In this document: piece after piece, positions 37,893 to 47,151 of the stretch
Position numbering within the stretch: position 1 is the stretch's first letter
Layout: each line of letters opens with the position of its first letter
Source: Oscillospiraceae bacterium
GTDB taxonomy: Bacteria > Bacillota > Clostridia > Saccharofermentanales > Saccharofermentanaceae
Length of the DNA stretch: 64,000 nt
Assembly: GCA_902788505.1 (NCBI GenBank)
Contig: CADAKH010000003.1
Span: 62,001-126,000, forward strand
Reading direction: 5' to 3'
The notes under the pieces: model-generated
Databases searched by the model: none
Told to the model about the DNA's origin: nothing
The model's input: the letters and a program-made list of their open reading frames with translations, nothing else
Position numbers and translations under genes: made by a program

Positions 37893-38540
37893 ATGGCTAG
37901 AATGAGAAGCAAGCGCAATATTCCTGCGCGTATGGAGAAATGTCACGAGCGATGGTTTGATGCACCGATGTTAAACCGCGGCAGATGGCGTGAAGCATGC
38001 GGGTTCCCTGAAGATGTTCCGATCTGGCTTGAGATCGGATGCGGAAAGGGTAAGTTCTGTACGGAGATGGCTTTGAGGCATCCTGAGGTTTTGTATATCG
38101 CAATGGAGAGAGAGGCTTCGGTCACTCTTGCTGCGGTGGAAAAAGCGCATGAACTTGAGATACCCAATCTGTTCTTTATCAGAGGTGATGCGGGGATCAT
38201 CGAGAATTATTTTGCCGAAGATGAAGTCGACCGCATCTTCCTTAATTTCTCGGATCCGTGGACAAGACAGAATAAGCCCAAGAGACGCTTGACTTACAGG
38301 GATTTTCTTAATAAGTATAAGGTCATGATGAAACAGGGCGGAGCGATAGAATTCAAGACAGATAATGATGACCTGTTCGACTTTTCACTGGGTGAGTTTA
38401 CCGAAACCGGTTTTACTTTAGAAGACGTTACAAGAGATCTTCACAACAGCGAATGGGATAAAGATAATATCCGCACTGAATTTGAACAGAAATTTGCAGA
38501 TCAGGGAATTCCGATCAAGAGAGTCGTTGCCAGAATGTGA
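37893..38540 (+). CDS. trmB: tRNA (guanine-N7-)-methyltransferase
   Basis: TrmB methylates G46 of tRNA. The 215-residue protein has the SAM motif LEIGCGKGKF, the family block NFSDPWTRQNKPKRRLT, and FKTDNDDLFDFSL, which is the substrate-binding part. The ATG at 37893 gives the usual length; an in-frame ATG 57 bases upstream lies inside the HIT gene and has no ribosome site. The gene closes the alaS unit and is followed by a bidirectional terminator. Confidence 0.95.
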   Translation: MARMRSKRNIPARMEKCHERWFDAPMLNRGRWREACGFPEDVPIWLEIGCGKGKFCTEMALRHPEVLYIAMEREASVTLAAVEKAHELEIPNLFFIRGDAGIIENYFAEDEVDRIFLNFSDPWTRQNKPKRRLTYRDFLNKYKVMMKQGGAIEFKTDNDDLFDFSLGEFTETGFTLEDVTRDLHNSEWDKDNIRTEFEQKFADQGIPIKRVVARM

Positions 38541-38547
38541 GATTTAT

Positions 38548-38584
38548 AACCGGTCAGTTCAAAACGAACTGGACCGGTTTTTAT
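38548..38584. terminator. Bidirectional terminator between trmB and the membrane-protein gene
   Basis: AACCGGTC-AGTTC pairs with GAACT-GGACCGGTT (one bulged base) around a 5-base loop, with T-rich sequence on the plus side. It serves both converging genes. Confidence 0.82.
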
Positions 38585-40080
38585 TTTCTTACGAACAGAT
38601 TAACACCGTACTCTGAATAGACTAGTTCAAAGTCTTCATCGTAAAGCAGGGATAAGAACAGATAGCTATCGTAGTCTTCGTTTACGATAAGGTAATTGAA
38701 ACCGTATTTATCGACAAAGTCTCTGTAGTAATACTTGCCGTAAACTATACAAAGCGATTCGTTAAAATAATCATACTGCTTATTGTTGGATGCGATGAAT
38801 ATCTCGGCTCTTCCGTCAAGATACGGATGATATCCGCGGAATTCAAGATATTGTCCGTCATTAAAACCGGCATAAACGATTTTAGGTTCTTCATAACTGT
38901 CCAGAACATCGACAGCTCCGCCCAGATAATAAAAGTATGCTTCGCGTTCCTGTGCGTATGTGCGGGTAACGATGAATTTGTTTTCGCAAAGATAGAGTAT
39001 GCAAATGCCCAAAAGGATAAAAAACAGAATCTTAACTCTTTTGGTGATGATCTTTTTAAACGGCTTTGTCAGATCCTTTATGCTGGTATCACTAAGCATA
39101 TAAGTGAAAGCGGGTATACCGAACATCAGAAAATATGGAATGCCCTTATATTGCATTAATCCTATAAGCAGGGTGCCTGCAAACATCAGAAAGAAGCGGA
39201 TCGAAAGCATACGCTTTTTGATAAAGCAAAGAATCAAACAAACAACGGCAAATGAAATAAAGAATATTTTCCCTTCCAGTCCCGTCAGACTTGTCGGCTC
39301 CATTTCAGAGATGTTTACCAGTTCAGGATGCCCGTAAGAAGAGAACAAATACAGCATGCTGTCTATTCCGTACGGGTTTAATAAGCCGGCTACCCCGCTT
39401 AATGCGGCAATTACAAGTAATGTGACCAGATCTCCTTTGGCTTCTCTTTTGAACGATTCGATGTGAACGGGAACAGCCGAGATGATATAAGGAAGCATAA
39501 TGATAAGGATCATAAGCCACATGGCGGCATGAAGATTTATCAACAATAAAGAAAGAACAGGAAGCAAATACAGATATTTGGATTTTTTCGTCTGAACATG
39601 CTTTTCCAGCAGATAGAATTCAATTAAAAGGATGGTGTAAGTGAATATCTGCGGCCTTGTGACCATGAAATAATCAAAAGTGAAATAATTGATCAGGGCA
39701 GTTGCCAATAAGGCAACAAAATCATTCTTGGATATTAAGGCAATCAGGCGGTAAGTAATATAACAGACTGCTGTATTGCAAATATAGATAAGAGCAATGA
39801 CACCGTATTTACCGCAAAAACTGTAAACGTAGTAGAAGATTACCGAACTCAGCCATTGCTGAACTACAATCTTCATAGAAGAGTGCATAGACAGCACGTC
39901 AGTAAATGGAAATCCGTGATGGACAATATAATCACCTAAGGAATAAAGGAAATAGAAATCCGGGTCAAGGGCACGGACCTGAAAAAAAGACATAAGAACC
40001 GTCAAAGAGAGAACTAAAATCTTACATTTTTTTGAGACAGTGTCTTTATTTGTTTGAATTGTGGTTTGAAAGTCTGACAT
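38581..40080 (-). CDS. Polytopic GT-C-like membrane protein, copy 1
   Basis: A 499-residue membrane protein with about ten helices and a C-terminal soluble part. The first outer loop has an Asp pair (DPDFYFLYSLGDYI) and the block FTDVLSMHSSMKIVVQQWLS, which the paralogue at 45.4-46.9 kb shares almost intact. An acidic first loop and many helices are typical of GT-C glycosyltransferases, hence the tentative call. The C-terminus GFNDGQYLEFRGYHPYLDGRAE is also shared. The start was set at the ATG matching the paralogue, with GGAG upstream, rather than the ATG 102 bases earlier. It is divergent from the HisC-like gene. Confidence 0.75.
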   Translation of the reverse strand: MSDFQTTIQTNKDTVSKKCKILVLSLTVLMSFFQVRALDPDFYFLYSLGDYIVHHGFPFTDVLSMHSSMKIVVQQWLSSVIFYYVYSFCGKYGVIALIYICNTAVCYITYRLIALISKNDFVALLATALINYFTFDYFMVTRPQIFTYTILLIEFYLLEKHVQTKKSKYLYLLPVLSLLLINLHAAMWLMILIIMLPYIISAVPVHIESFKREAKGDLVTLLVIAALSGVAGLLNPYGIDSMLYLFSSYGHPELVNISEMEPTSLTGLEGKIFFISFAVVCLILCFIKKRMLSIRFFLMFAGTLLIGLMQYKGIPYFLMFGIPAFTYMLSDTSIKDLTKPFKKIITKRVKILFFILLGICILYLCENKFIVTRTYAQEREAYFYYLGGAVDVLDSYEEPKIVYAGFNDGQYLEFRGYHPYLDGRAEIFIASNNKQYDYFNESLCIVYGKYYYRDFVDKYGFNYLIVNEDYDSYLFLSLLYDEDFELVYSEYGVNLFVRK

Positions 40081-40183
40081 TATAAAGCTCCGTGCCGGTA
40101 ATGAGACAATTATAACACGAATCATAAAACCATCAGTTTTGCGGGGATGGACGGATGAAATCTTCATTATCACATCTGACAAT

Positions 40184-40211
40184 TTTACAAAGACAAGAAA
40201 TAGGTTAAAAT
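40184..40211 (+). promoter_or_regulatory. Promoter for the HisC-IspD-ThDP-LicD cassette
   Basis: TTTACA, a 16-bp spacer and TAAAAT lie 37 bp upstream of the aminotransferase ATG, next to a TACTCAGAGTA palindrome. An AGGAG ribosome site follows. Confidence 0.55.
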
Positions 40212-40247
40212 ACTCAGAGTAATAAATAAGAATAGGAGTAGTGGATA

Positions 40248-41306
40248 ATGATCTACGTTGATGAACAGATTAAGAACACTTACCGTGTTCCGCAGCCGGA
40301 AGGAAGAGGCGCATATATTAGACTTGACCAGAACGAGAATCCCGACGGAGTTCCGCAGTGGCTTTTTGACTCGGTAATGAAGAAGGTAACCCCACAGTTC
40401 CTGGCCATATATCCTGAAGAGACTATTCCTACAGAAAAATATGCTCATCTTTTGGGCCTTGAGAAAGAGAATGTTACTCTTACCGCGGGAAGCTCAGTCG
40501 GTATGGGTTACGTCATCAAGACATTCGGTGAGCCCGGCAAGAACATCATTACCGTAACCCCTTCATTTGCAATGTATGAAGTATACGCGGAGATGATCGG
40601 CATGAAAGTCGTCAACATGCAGTATGAGAAGGATTTCACATACAAGGTTGAGAATACTCTTGCTGCTATTAATGAGGATACGAGCATCGTAGTCCTCGTT
40701 AACCCAAACATGCCTGTAGGTAACGTTTACGCTAAGGAAGACATCAAGGCTATCGTTGAGAAGGCTAAGGAATTCAATGCTTTGGTCATCATCGATGAGG
40801 CTTACTACTATTTCTACGATCAGACATCAGTAGATCTTGTTAAGGAATACGACAACGTTGTTGTTCTGAGAACATTCTCCAAAATGCTCTCCATTCCTTC
40901 AATGAGAGTCGGCGCTATCATCTCCAACGCGCAGAACATCCGTTACATGGATAACTACAAGCCTCACTACACAGTAAACTCAATAGGTCTGCTCTTCGTA
41001 GAGGCAATCGTTGATAATCACGACAGGCTCATGAAGGAACTCAATGAATCCTACCTTGAAGGTAAGGAGTACATCATGAAGGCTCTTGCCGACAACGGTT
41101 ATGAGACACTTCCTTCAGAAGGCTGCTATGTATGCATCAAGCCGAAGTATAAGACTTCAAGAGAGATCACGGATCTTCTTCAGGAGAACGGCATTCTTAT
41201 CCTTTGTGGCAAGCAGGGACTTACAGGCTGGCTCAGACTTACCATTGCTCATAAGCAGTACATGGAAAAGTTCATGGAAACACTTCTTAAGATCGACAAG
41301 GAATAA
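40248..41306 (+). CDS. HisC/CobD-like class I/II PLP aminotransferase
   Basis: A 352-residue fold-type I PLP enzyme close to histidinol-phosphate aminotransferase. The N-terminal IRLDQNENPDGVP is typical. The PLP lysine is Lys212 in LRTFSKMLSIPSMRVG. No his genes are nearby. The neighbour is a cytidylyltransferase, and HisC relatives such as CobD decarboxylate amino-acid phosphates, so it may make an amino-alcohol phosphate or an amino group for a CDP-activated surface substituent. That role is inferred. The next gene starts 6 bases on. Confidence 0.85.
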   Translation: MIYVDEQIKNTYRVPQPEGRGAYIRLDQNENPDGVPQWLFDSVMKKVTPQFLAIYPEETIPTEKYAHLLGLEKENVTLTAGSSVGMGYVIKTFGEPGKNIITVTPSFAMYEVYAEMIGMKVVNMQYEKDFTYKVENTLAAINEDTSIVVLVNPNMPVGNVYAKEDIKAIVEKAKEFNALVIIDEAYYYFYDQTSVDLVKEYDNVVVLRTFSKMLSIPSMRVGAIISNAQNIRYMDNYKPHYTVNSIGLLFVEAIVDNHDRLMKELNESYLEGKEYIMKALADNGYETLPSEGCYVCIKPKYKTSREITDLLQENGILILCGKQGLTGWLRLTIAHKQYMEKFMETLLKIDKE

Positions 41307-41312
41307 GAAGAC

Positions 41313-42026
41313 ATGAAAAATTATGTGATCCTGCTTGCAGGCGGAGTCGGCAAAAGAATGGGAACGGATATCCCGAAGCAGTTTCTCGAAGTTGAAGGGA
41401 AGCCCATCATTGTCTACTCAATAGAGAATTTCCAGAGAAATCCCCAGATTGAAAAGATTGTAGTCGTATGTGTTAAGGACTGGATCGATAAGACCTGGGA
41501 ACTCATCAGAAAGTATTCTCTTACTAAGGTTGAATGGATCATCGAAGGCGGCAATACCGGCCATGATTCCATAAGAAACGGTGTTTTCTTCCTGAAGGAT
41601 AAGATCGATCCGGATGACCACATCATCGTTCACGACGCCGTAAGGCCGGTGCTGCCCCAGAAGGCTATTGATGAGGTTATCAGAGTATCTCACGAGAAGG
41701 GTAATGCATCCTCTTCTATCGAATGTCATCCGCCTATCGTTTATACGGAAGATCACGAATCCGGGATCACTGATGTTGACAGAGAACATGTCATGCTGAC
41801 TGCATCTCCCCAGGCATTCCGGTTTTCTCTTGCCCTTAAGTGTTATGAGATGGCTGAGAAAGAGAACTATCACACATCGACATTTACAAGTTCGCTGCTG
41901 ATACATTGCCACGAACGTGTATACTTCGCCAAGGGGACATCCTGTAATATTAAGATAACCAGGAAAGAAGACCTGGCATTGTTTGAAGCTCTTTTGAAGA
42001 TCCCTGAAGAACACTTATACAACTAA
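41313..42026 (+). CDS. IspD/TarI-like cytidylyltransferase
   Basis: A 237-residue nucleotidyltransferase with the CTP-binding start ILLAGGVGKRMGTDIPKQFLEVEGKP, then IVHDAVRPVL and the C-terminal NIKITRKEDLALFE. It belongs to the group that includes IspD and the ribitol-phosphate enzyme TarI. Because a normal ispD is at 12.9 kb and LicD genes follow here, this copy more likely makes a CDP-activated surface building block. It sits in a same-strand run with short gaps. Confidence 0.85.
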   Translation: MKNYVILLAGGVGKRMGTDIPKQFLEVEGKPIIVYSIENFQRNPQIEKIVVVCVKDWIDKTWELIRKYSLTKVEWIIEGGNTGHDSIRNGVFFLKDKIDPDDHIIVHDAVRPVLPQKAIDEVIRVSHEKGNASSSIECHPPIVYTEDHESGITDVDREHVMLTASPQAFRFSLALKCYEMAEKENYHTSTFTSSLLIHCHERVYFAKGTSCNIKITRKEDLALFEALLKIPEEHLYN

Positions 42027-42038
42027 AGGAATAAGCTA

Positions 42039-42572
42039 ATGAATTGTTCAGAGTACTTGGTCGATTTTCTGATTAAGAAAGGCATTACCGATGTGTTCGG
42101 ATACGCGGGCGGTTACATCGTGCCTTTCATGGATGCGCTTTATAAGCGCCGTGATGAGATCACTATACATGTCTGCTATAACGAGCAGGGGTGTGCGCTT
42201 GCAGCCGACGGATTTGCCAGAACATCAGGCAAGCTCGGCGTATATTTCACGACATCAGGCCCGGGTGCCGTTAATGGACTTTCAGGTCTTGCAGACTGCT
42301 GGTTTGACGGTTTCCCGATAATGGGCATCTCAGGAAACGTTCCCACACATGAGATGAAGGGTTTCTCAGGAATCCGTCAGAACGGTTTCCAGGAGATGGA
42401 TCTCGTCTCAATGACAAGGAGTGTATCCAAGTATTCAGTAACTGCAAACAGCGGGGCAGACTTCCCCGAGATCGTTTCAAGAGCCTACAACATGGCTTTA
42501 CTCGGAAGGAAAGGAGGGGTTGTAATTGATTTTCCGCTCGACATACAGCAAGCCGATATTATTGGCGGGTAA
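42039..42572 (+). CDS. Thiamine-diphosphate enzyme, N-terminal fragment (broken gene)
   Basis: A 177-residue fragment equal to the pyrimidine-binding domain of acetolactate-synthase-like enzymes. The activating glutamate is Glu49 in YNEQGCALAADGFAR, followed by TTSGPGAVNGLSGLADCW. It ends in a stop shortly after RKGGVVIDFPLDIQQ, where relatives continue through a linker into the middle domain. The next frame carries on with the rest of the enzyme. The two parts overlap by 47 bases in different frames. See the matching entry and finding. Confidence 0.82.
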   Translation: MNCSEYLVDFLIKKGITDVFGYAGGYIVPFMDALYKRRDEITIHVCYNEQGCALAADGFARTSGKLGVYFTTSGPGAVNGLSGLADCWFDGFPIMGISGNVPTHEMKGFSGIRQNGFQEMDLVSMTRSVSKYSVTANSGADFPEIVSRAYNMALLGRKGGVVIDFPLDIQQADIIGG

Positions 42573-43638
42573 CGGCATACGCACGTCAGGCGCCGTTAAG
42601 CTTTTACATGAATTTGCAAAGAAGACCAACATCCCTGTCCTTACCACGATGAATGCCGTCGATCTGGCTCAGGATGATCTTCATATCGGATTTATCGGTA
42701 CACACGGCAACCGTGTTGCCAACATGATAATCAAGGAATGCGACGTCATCATCTCCATCGGTGCAAGACTCGGCATCAGACAGGCAGGAAAGGATACGAG
42801 AAACTTTGCCCCCCAGGCAGATCTCATCCGCTGTGACATCGATGAATACGAGCTCGCAAGAACGATAAAGGAAGATGAGAGAAAGTATCACTCTGATGCA
42901 AGAGACTTCCTCCAGATGCTCCTTAACGAAGATATCCCGGATTATTCCGAATGGAAGAATAAGTGCCTTGAAGCAAAGAAGATTCTTGAATCTTACGATA
43001 AGCAGCCCGGAAACATGGCTGTGGAAAAGATCTCATCACTTCTTCCGGAAAGTCCTGTTGTATCAGTAGATGTAGGAATGAATCAGTGCTGGTGTGCTCA
43101 GTCTCTTCATCTGAAGGGCTATGAGGGCAGGATCCATATCAGCGGCGGATACGGTACGATGGGCTGCGGACTTCCGTTTGCCATCGGTTCATCCATCGCA
43201 CAGGGAAAAGCAAAGTCATTCTGCGTAACAGGTGATGGCGGATTCCAGATGAACATCCAGGAATTGGAGACAGTTCACAGAGAGTATCTCCCAATCAAGA
43301 TCTTCATCCTGAACAACCATGTCCTTGGTAAGATCTCAGAGACACAGTATTTCGAGCATGAGGGAAGATATGCCGCTACGGCTGTCTCCGGCGGTTACAC
43401 CGTTCCTTCATTTCAGAAGATCTCTGAAGCGTACGGCATTAAGGCTGCTACGCTCGGTTCATATGAAGAACTCGATAACTACAAGGAATGGATCGAAGAT
43501 GACGAGCCTTGTCTTTTCGATATCTCATTGCCCGAGGCATCTTTCCTTACACCGAAAATCAAGTTCGAGACAGGTAAGATGAGACCTGAACTGGATGATG
43601 CTATAATCACTCAGGTCAAAAATGTTTTGAGAGGTTGA
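42526..43638 (+). CDS. Thiamine-diphosphate enzyme, C-terminal fragment (broken gene or separate subunit)
   Basis: A 370-residue continuation: the middle domain starts at KPILLAGNGIRTSGA, and the diphosphate-binding domain has GDGGFQMNIQELETV (Gly236, Asp237) and ILNNH. Together with the preceding fragment it would make a nearly full acetolactate-synthase-like enzyme, short by roughly 25-30 linker residues. A TTG start has AAGGAGGGG six bases upstream, so separate translation is possible. That purine run also simply encodes the conserved RKGGV of the upstream frame. Substrate unknown. Confidence 0.8.
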   Translation: MIFRSTYSKPILLAGNGIRTSGAVKLLHEFAKKTNIPVLTTMNAVDLAQDDLHIGFIGTHGNRVANMIIKECDVIISIGARLGIRQAGKDTRNFAPQADLIRCDIDEYELARTIKEDERKYHSDARDFLQMLLNEDIPDYSEWKNKCLEAKKILESYDKQPGNMAVEKISSLLPESPVVSVDVGMNQCWCAQSLHLKGYEGRIHISGGYGTMGCGLPFAIGSSIAQGKAKSFCVTGDGGFQMNIQELETVHREYLPIKIFILNNHVLGKISETQYFEHEGRYAATAVSGGYTVPSFQKISEAYGIKAATLGSYEELDNYKEWIEDDEPCLFDISLPEASFLTPKIKFETGKMRPELDDAIITQVKNVLRG

Positions 43639-43644
43639 TCCGGT

Positions 43645-44526
43645 TTGCTTGACAGTAAAAGAATGTATTCAACATATTTCAAGGAGTATATCCTGGATGA
43701 TGCGACATTAAAGCGTCTTCAGGATGAACTTTTAAAGATACTTCTTGATATCGATTATGTCTGCAAAAAACATGACATAAAGTATATGCTCTGCGGCGGC
43801 ACGCTTATCGGTGCCATCAGGCATAAGGGATTTATCCCATGGGACGACGATATCGATCTCATGATGATAAGAAGTGAGGCAGAGAAGCTCTGCAAGGCTA
43901 TGCGTGAGGAATTCCCTGAAAAGTACATGGTTGGCGAGCCTCTTTGCGACGAGCAGTATGTTGTTAAATCCATCAAGATCTTCAAGCGCGGCACGAAGTA
44001 TGTCGAGATCCCTTTCGCGGGGCTTAGCAAATTCGACATGCTCTTTGTTGACGTTCTCGTAATCGAGAATGTTCCGGCAAATAAACTTGCAAGAAAGATC
44101 CACAGCAAGTATTACAATTTCATCTACAAGGCAGCGAGTGTCTGCGTTGACTATAAGTATCCGTCTCCGGTAATCGAGGAGAAGGCGAAGGATTATCCTG
44201 AACTTGCAAAATACTGGAAGACACGCAAAAGACTCGGAAACTTTTTCTCACATATCGGAGGAATGAAGTTCTATCTCAAGCAGTGCGAAAAGGTTGGAAA
44301 CATGAAAAAGCACACGGGTTGGCTTGGCATCCCTTCCGGAGGCTGTGTTGTTGAGAACTTCCCGGAGAAGATGTATCTGGAACTTACGACTGCGGAATTC
44401 TGCGGATATCAGTTCCCTGTACCTAAAGACTACGATGAGAACCTGAGAGTCGTATTCGGCGATTATATGCAGATCCCGGAACCTTCAAAGCGCGATTGCC
44501 ACGTTGCTTACAAGATTGAATTCTGA
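43645..44526 (+). CDS. LicD-family phosphotransferase
   Basis: A 293-residue LicD protein. The signature CGGTLIGAIRHKGFIPWDDDIDLMM holds the acidic metal-binding cluster. LicD enzymes transfer phosphocholine or related groups from CDP-activated donors to surface glycans or teichoic acids. Its place after the cytidylyltransferase fits a donor made by this cassette. The TTG start gives continuity with the preceding gene (6 bases); an ATG 18 bases on is an alternative. It stops next to the convergent second licD. Confidence 0.88.
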   Translation: MLDSKRMYSTYFKEYILDDATLKRLQDELLKILLDIDYVCKKHDIKYMLCGGTLIGAIRHKGFIPWDDDIDLMMIRSEAEKLCKAMREEFPEKYMVGEPLCDEQYVVKSIKIFKRGTKYVEIPFAGLSKFDMLFVDVLVIENVPANKLARKIHSKYYNFIYKAASVCVDYKYPSPVIEEKAKDYPELAKYWKTRKRLGNFFSHIGGMKFYLKQCEKVGNMKKHTGWLGIPSGGCVVENFPEKMYLELTTAEFCGYQFPVPKDYDENLRVVFGDYMQIPEPSKRDCHVAYKIEF

Positions 44527-45345
44527 TCAGTCCCTGTACTTTGAACAGATAGAATGTGTCACTCTGTCTTCTTCCGGCGGAAGCTGCATGTAGTCTCCGT
44601 ATTGCATGCTCAGATATTTATCCGCATTTCCCGGAATGAAAAACTCTGCATCCTCAAAAGGCACAAGGAGCGGATTTTCAATATCCTCGCGGGCCATGAC
44701 CCATTTTTTCAAAGGCGAGCACTCTTCACACATGACACAGACGTTTTCTGAATCATCGTATTTGCTCCAGGCACAAAGAGAAGAGAGTTTCCTTTCGTAT
44801 CTGTGATTTTTATCGGGAAATAATTTAATAATGAAATTGCGCAAAGATGCTTTTGATACGCTCTCACTGTCAGGAACGTACATAGTTGCATTCATCATTT
44901 TCAGATAAAAATTTCTCAATGGCTTTTGGAAGAAAACTTTGGATCTGATATATCCGTCTATTGGGAAAATATCTACCCAAACACCCATATCATCGATCTG
45001 TTCTCTCAGATATGTCGGCTGAACGACCGTATTTGTATTACATGCACGGATGATCGGGTAATGATAGTTTTCATCGGTAGTGTAGTGAAACAACCTGATA
45101 TTGTTGCCGATGGGTTCTTTCTTATTCAATTCAACGAGCTTTTCCAGATCGTCTCTCGGCATAAAAATATCCATGTCGTTGTCCCAGGGGATAAAACCCT
45201 TATGACGTATAGCTCCTAAAAGCGTTCCATATCCCAGAACATATCTGAGTCCATGTTTAACGCAATATTCGTGAAGAGTCTTCATAACATGAAGTTCAGC
45301 CTGCTGTTCTTCGGCTATGGAGAGATATCCGTCTGTTCCGCTCAT
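44527..45345 (-). CDS. LicD-family phosphotransferase, second copy
   Basis: A 272-residue LicD protein with GYGTLLGAIRHKGFIPWDNDMDIFMPRDD. It differs from the plus-strand copy well beyond this block, so it is a distinct family member rather than a recent duplicate. The two licD stops are adjacent with no terminator visible, so the transcripts may overlap. On the minus strand it precedes the GT-C-like gene in the opposite order of synthesis; about 70 bp separate it from that gene's end. Confidence 0.87.
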   Translation of the reverse strand: MSGTDGYLSIAEEQQAELHVMKTLHEYCVKHGLRYVLGYGTLLGAIRHKGFIPWDNDMDIFMPRDDLEKLVELNKKEPIGNNIRLFHYTTDENYHYPIIRACNTNTVVQPTYLREQIDDMGVWVDIFPIDGYIRSKVFFQKPLRNFYLKMMNATMYVPDSESVSKASLRNFIIKLFPDKNHRYERKLSSLCAWSKYDDSENVCVMCEECSPLKKWVMAREDIENPLLVPFEDAEFFIPGNADKYLSMQYGDYMQLPPEEDRVTHSICSKYRD

Positions 45346-45416
45346 TTTCCGGCCCCCAATAATCTATATCTGCGGAAATTATAGCATTATGATGAAAGCT
45401 CACCAAATATGAAGAC

Positions 45417-46895
45417 TTAAACACTCTTTCTTACAAAAAGATTGGTCTGTTCAGTTTCATATACGAGTTCAAAATCCGGGTCATTCAAAAGAGAAATATA
45501 AAGATAGCGGTTGTATTCCTTATTCACTACAAGATAGTTAAATTGATATTTATCCACAAAATCCCTGTAATAGAGTTTGGCTCTGAAGAGGTCGTAGTAC
45601 TCATCAAAATAATCGAACTCGTTGTTATTAGCAGCCAAAAACAGCTCGGCTCTTCCGTCGATGTATGGATGATATCCCTTGAACTCGAAGTATTGTCCGT
45701 CGTTGAAATTCGCGTACAGGATTACAGGTTCAGAACTCTTTTCCATTATTTCAATAGCTGAATCCAGCTGCTTATAATAATTGTCTGAGAATTGACAGCT
45801 TTTCCGGGAAGCAAAGAAAAACCTGTAGCAAACAAAGGCAAGAAACAAACTTGCGAAGGCGACTAAAAGTGCAGTTGTTCTTTTTGACAGTTTTTCTTTC
45901 CCTGTTTTTTTCAGCTCAAAATCTTTAAGCATGAAGGAAAAGGAAGGAAGCCCGAACAGTAAAAAGTAAGATGAGCCTTTTATGTGCATAAGGCTTAAGA
46001 GCAATGTGCCGATAAACATAAGATAGAATCTGAGTGAGAAGGCCTTTCGCTTGCTTAGGAGCAGATATGTGCCTGCAACTGCAAGGATAATAAGGAATGT
46101 CTTGCCAAACACGGTGTCCAGACTCATAGGCTTCATTTCAACGATGTATTTATTAATAGTTTCATTCCCGAATGACGTGGTCAGATAAAGCATGTTTTCT
46201 ATTCCATACGGATTTAGAAACCCCATAACAATGCTGACAGCAGCAACGAACAGCAGATCAAGCAGACTGCAGCAGGGCTCGTGTTCAACAGCTTTAATAT
46301 GAAACGGCATAGCCGAAACAATATATGGAAGCATAAGGATAAACAACATTGCCCACATAGATGCATGAAAGTTGATTAAGGCAAGTGAGAGGACCGGTAT
46401 AGGGAATAAGAACGGCCTTTTACCGGTTTGAACATACTTTTCAAGAAGACATACCGCTCCAAGAAGGATTACCAAGGAAAAAATGTGAGGTCTGGTTACA
46501 ATAAATGCATCGAAGATCAAAAGATTGCACAAGACAGAAAGCACAACTGATACAAGTTCGTTTTTTGTTATTTCGGAGATCAGGCGGTAAGTAAGTGCAC
46601 AAATACCCCAGTAACATATGTAGAGAATAGAGAAGACACCAAATTTTCCGAGTTTGGAATATGCAAAATAGAAAACTACCGAGCTTAACCATTGCTGAAC
46701 GACTATTTTCATGCCGGAATGCATCGAAAGCATGTCTGTATGAGGAAATCCTGACTTGATTATGTATTCGCCTGTCGGATAGAGAAAATAAAAATCGTTA
46801 TCCAAAACCCGAAGACGGAAAAAAGCAATTACAACAGGAACCAGTAAAAGCGAATACTTAAGCCAAATGGGCAACTTGTTTTGAGTGTCAGTCAT
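45417..46895 (-). CDS. Polytopic GT-C-like membrane protein, copy 2
   Basis: A 492-residue paralogue of the protein at 38.6-40.1 kb. Shared blocks include DNDFYFLYPTGEYI, TDMLSMHSGMKIVVQQWLS and, near the C-terminus, NDGQYFEFKGYHPYIDGRAE. About ten helices are seen. The acidic first loop suggests a GT-C-type glycosyltransferase using a lipid-linked donor; this is inference. The ATG with GGGAG upstream was chosen over one 186 bases earlier in AT-rich DNA. With copy 1 it brackets the LicD cassette. Confidence 0.75.
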   Translation of the reverse strand: MTDTQNKLPIWLKYSLLLVPVVIAFFRLRVLDNDFYFLYPTGEYIIKSGFPHTDMLSMHSGMKIVVQQWLSSVVFYFAYSKLGKFGVFSILYICYWGICALTYRLISEITKNELVSVVLSVLCNLLIFDAFIVTRPHIFSLVILLGAVCLLEKYVQTGKRPFLFPIPVLSLALINFHASMWAMLFILMLPYIVSAMPFHIKAVEHEPCCSLLDLLFVAAVSIVMGFLNPYGIENMLYLTTSFGNETINKYIVEMKPMSLDTVFGKTFLIILAVAGTYLLLSKRKAFSLRFYLMFIGTLLLSLMHIKGSSYFLLFGLPSFSFMLKDFELKKTGKEKLSKRTTALLVAFASLFLAFVCYRFFFASRKSCQFSDNYYKQLDSAIEIMEKSSEPVILYANFNDGQYFEFKGYHPYIDGRAELFLAANNNEFDYFDEYYDLFRAKLYYRDFVDKYQFNYLVVNKEYNRYLYISLLNDPDFELVYETEQTNLFVRKSV

Positions 46896-47151
46896 AATAA
46901 TCTCCCTGTGAATACGATAAATTATAGCATGCAGAGAATAAAATGCCTTAAACCCGGCTGTTGAAAGCAAACAAAAATCGTTTGAGTGAAAAAAGGGGCA
47001 ATCCGCCTTATTTTTATTAAAATTTACAATATTATGACAATTATTCTGTGGAAAACATATTATCAGTGGAGTAGAATTCATACGGTGCAGATTTAAAGAG
47101 CACTATTTTAAGTTTAATAATCCCGGTCAGGGAATTTAGGAGGAATTCAAT

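Noticed and set aside
42511..42572. Programmed frameshift joining the two ThDP parts
   Set aside because: No slippery heptamer is seen and the linker residues would still be missing.
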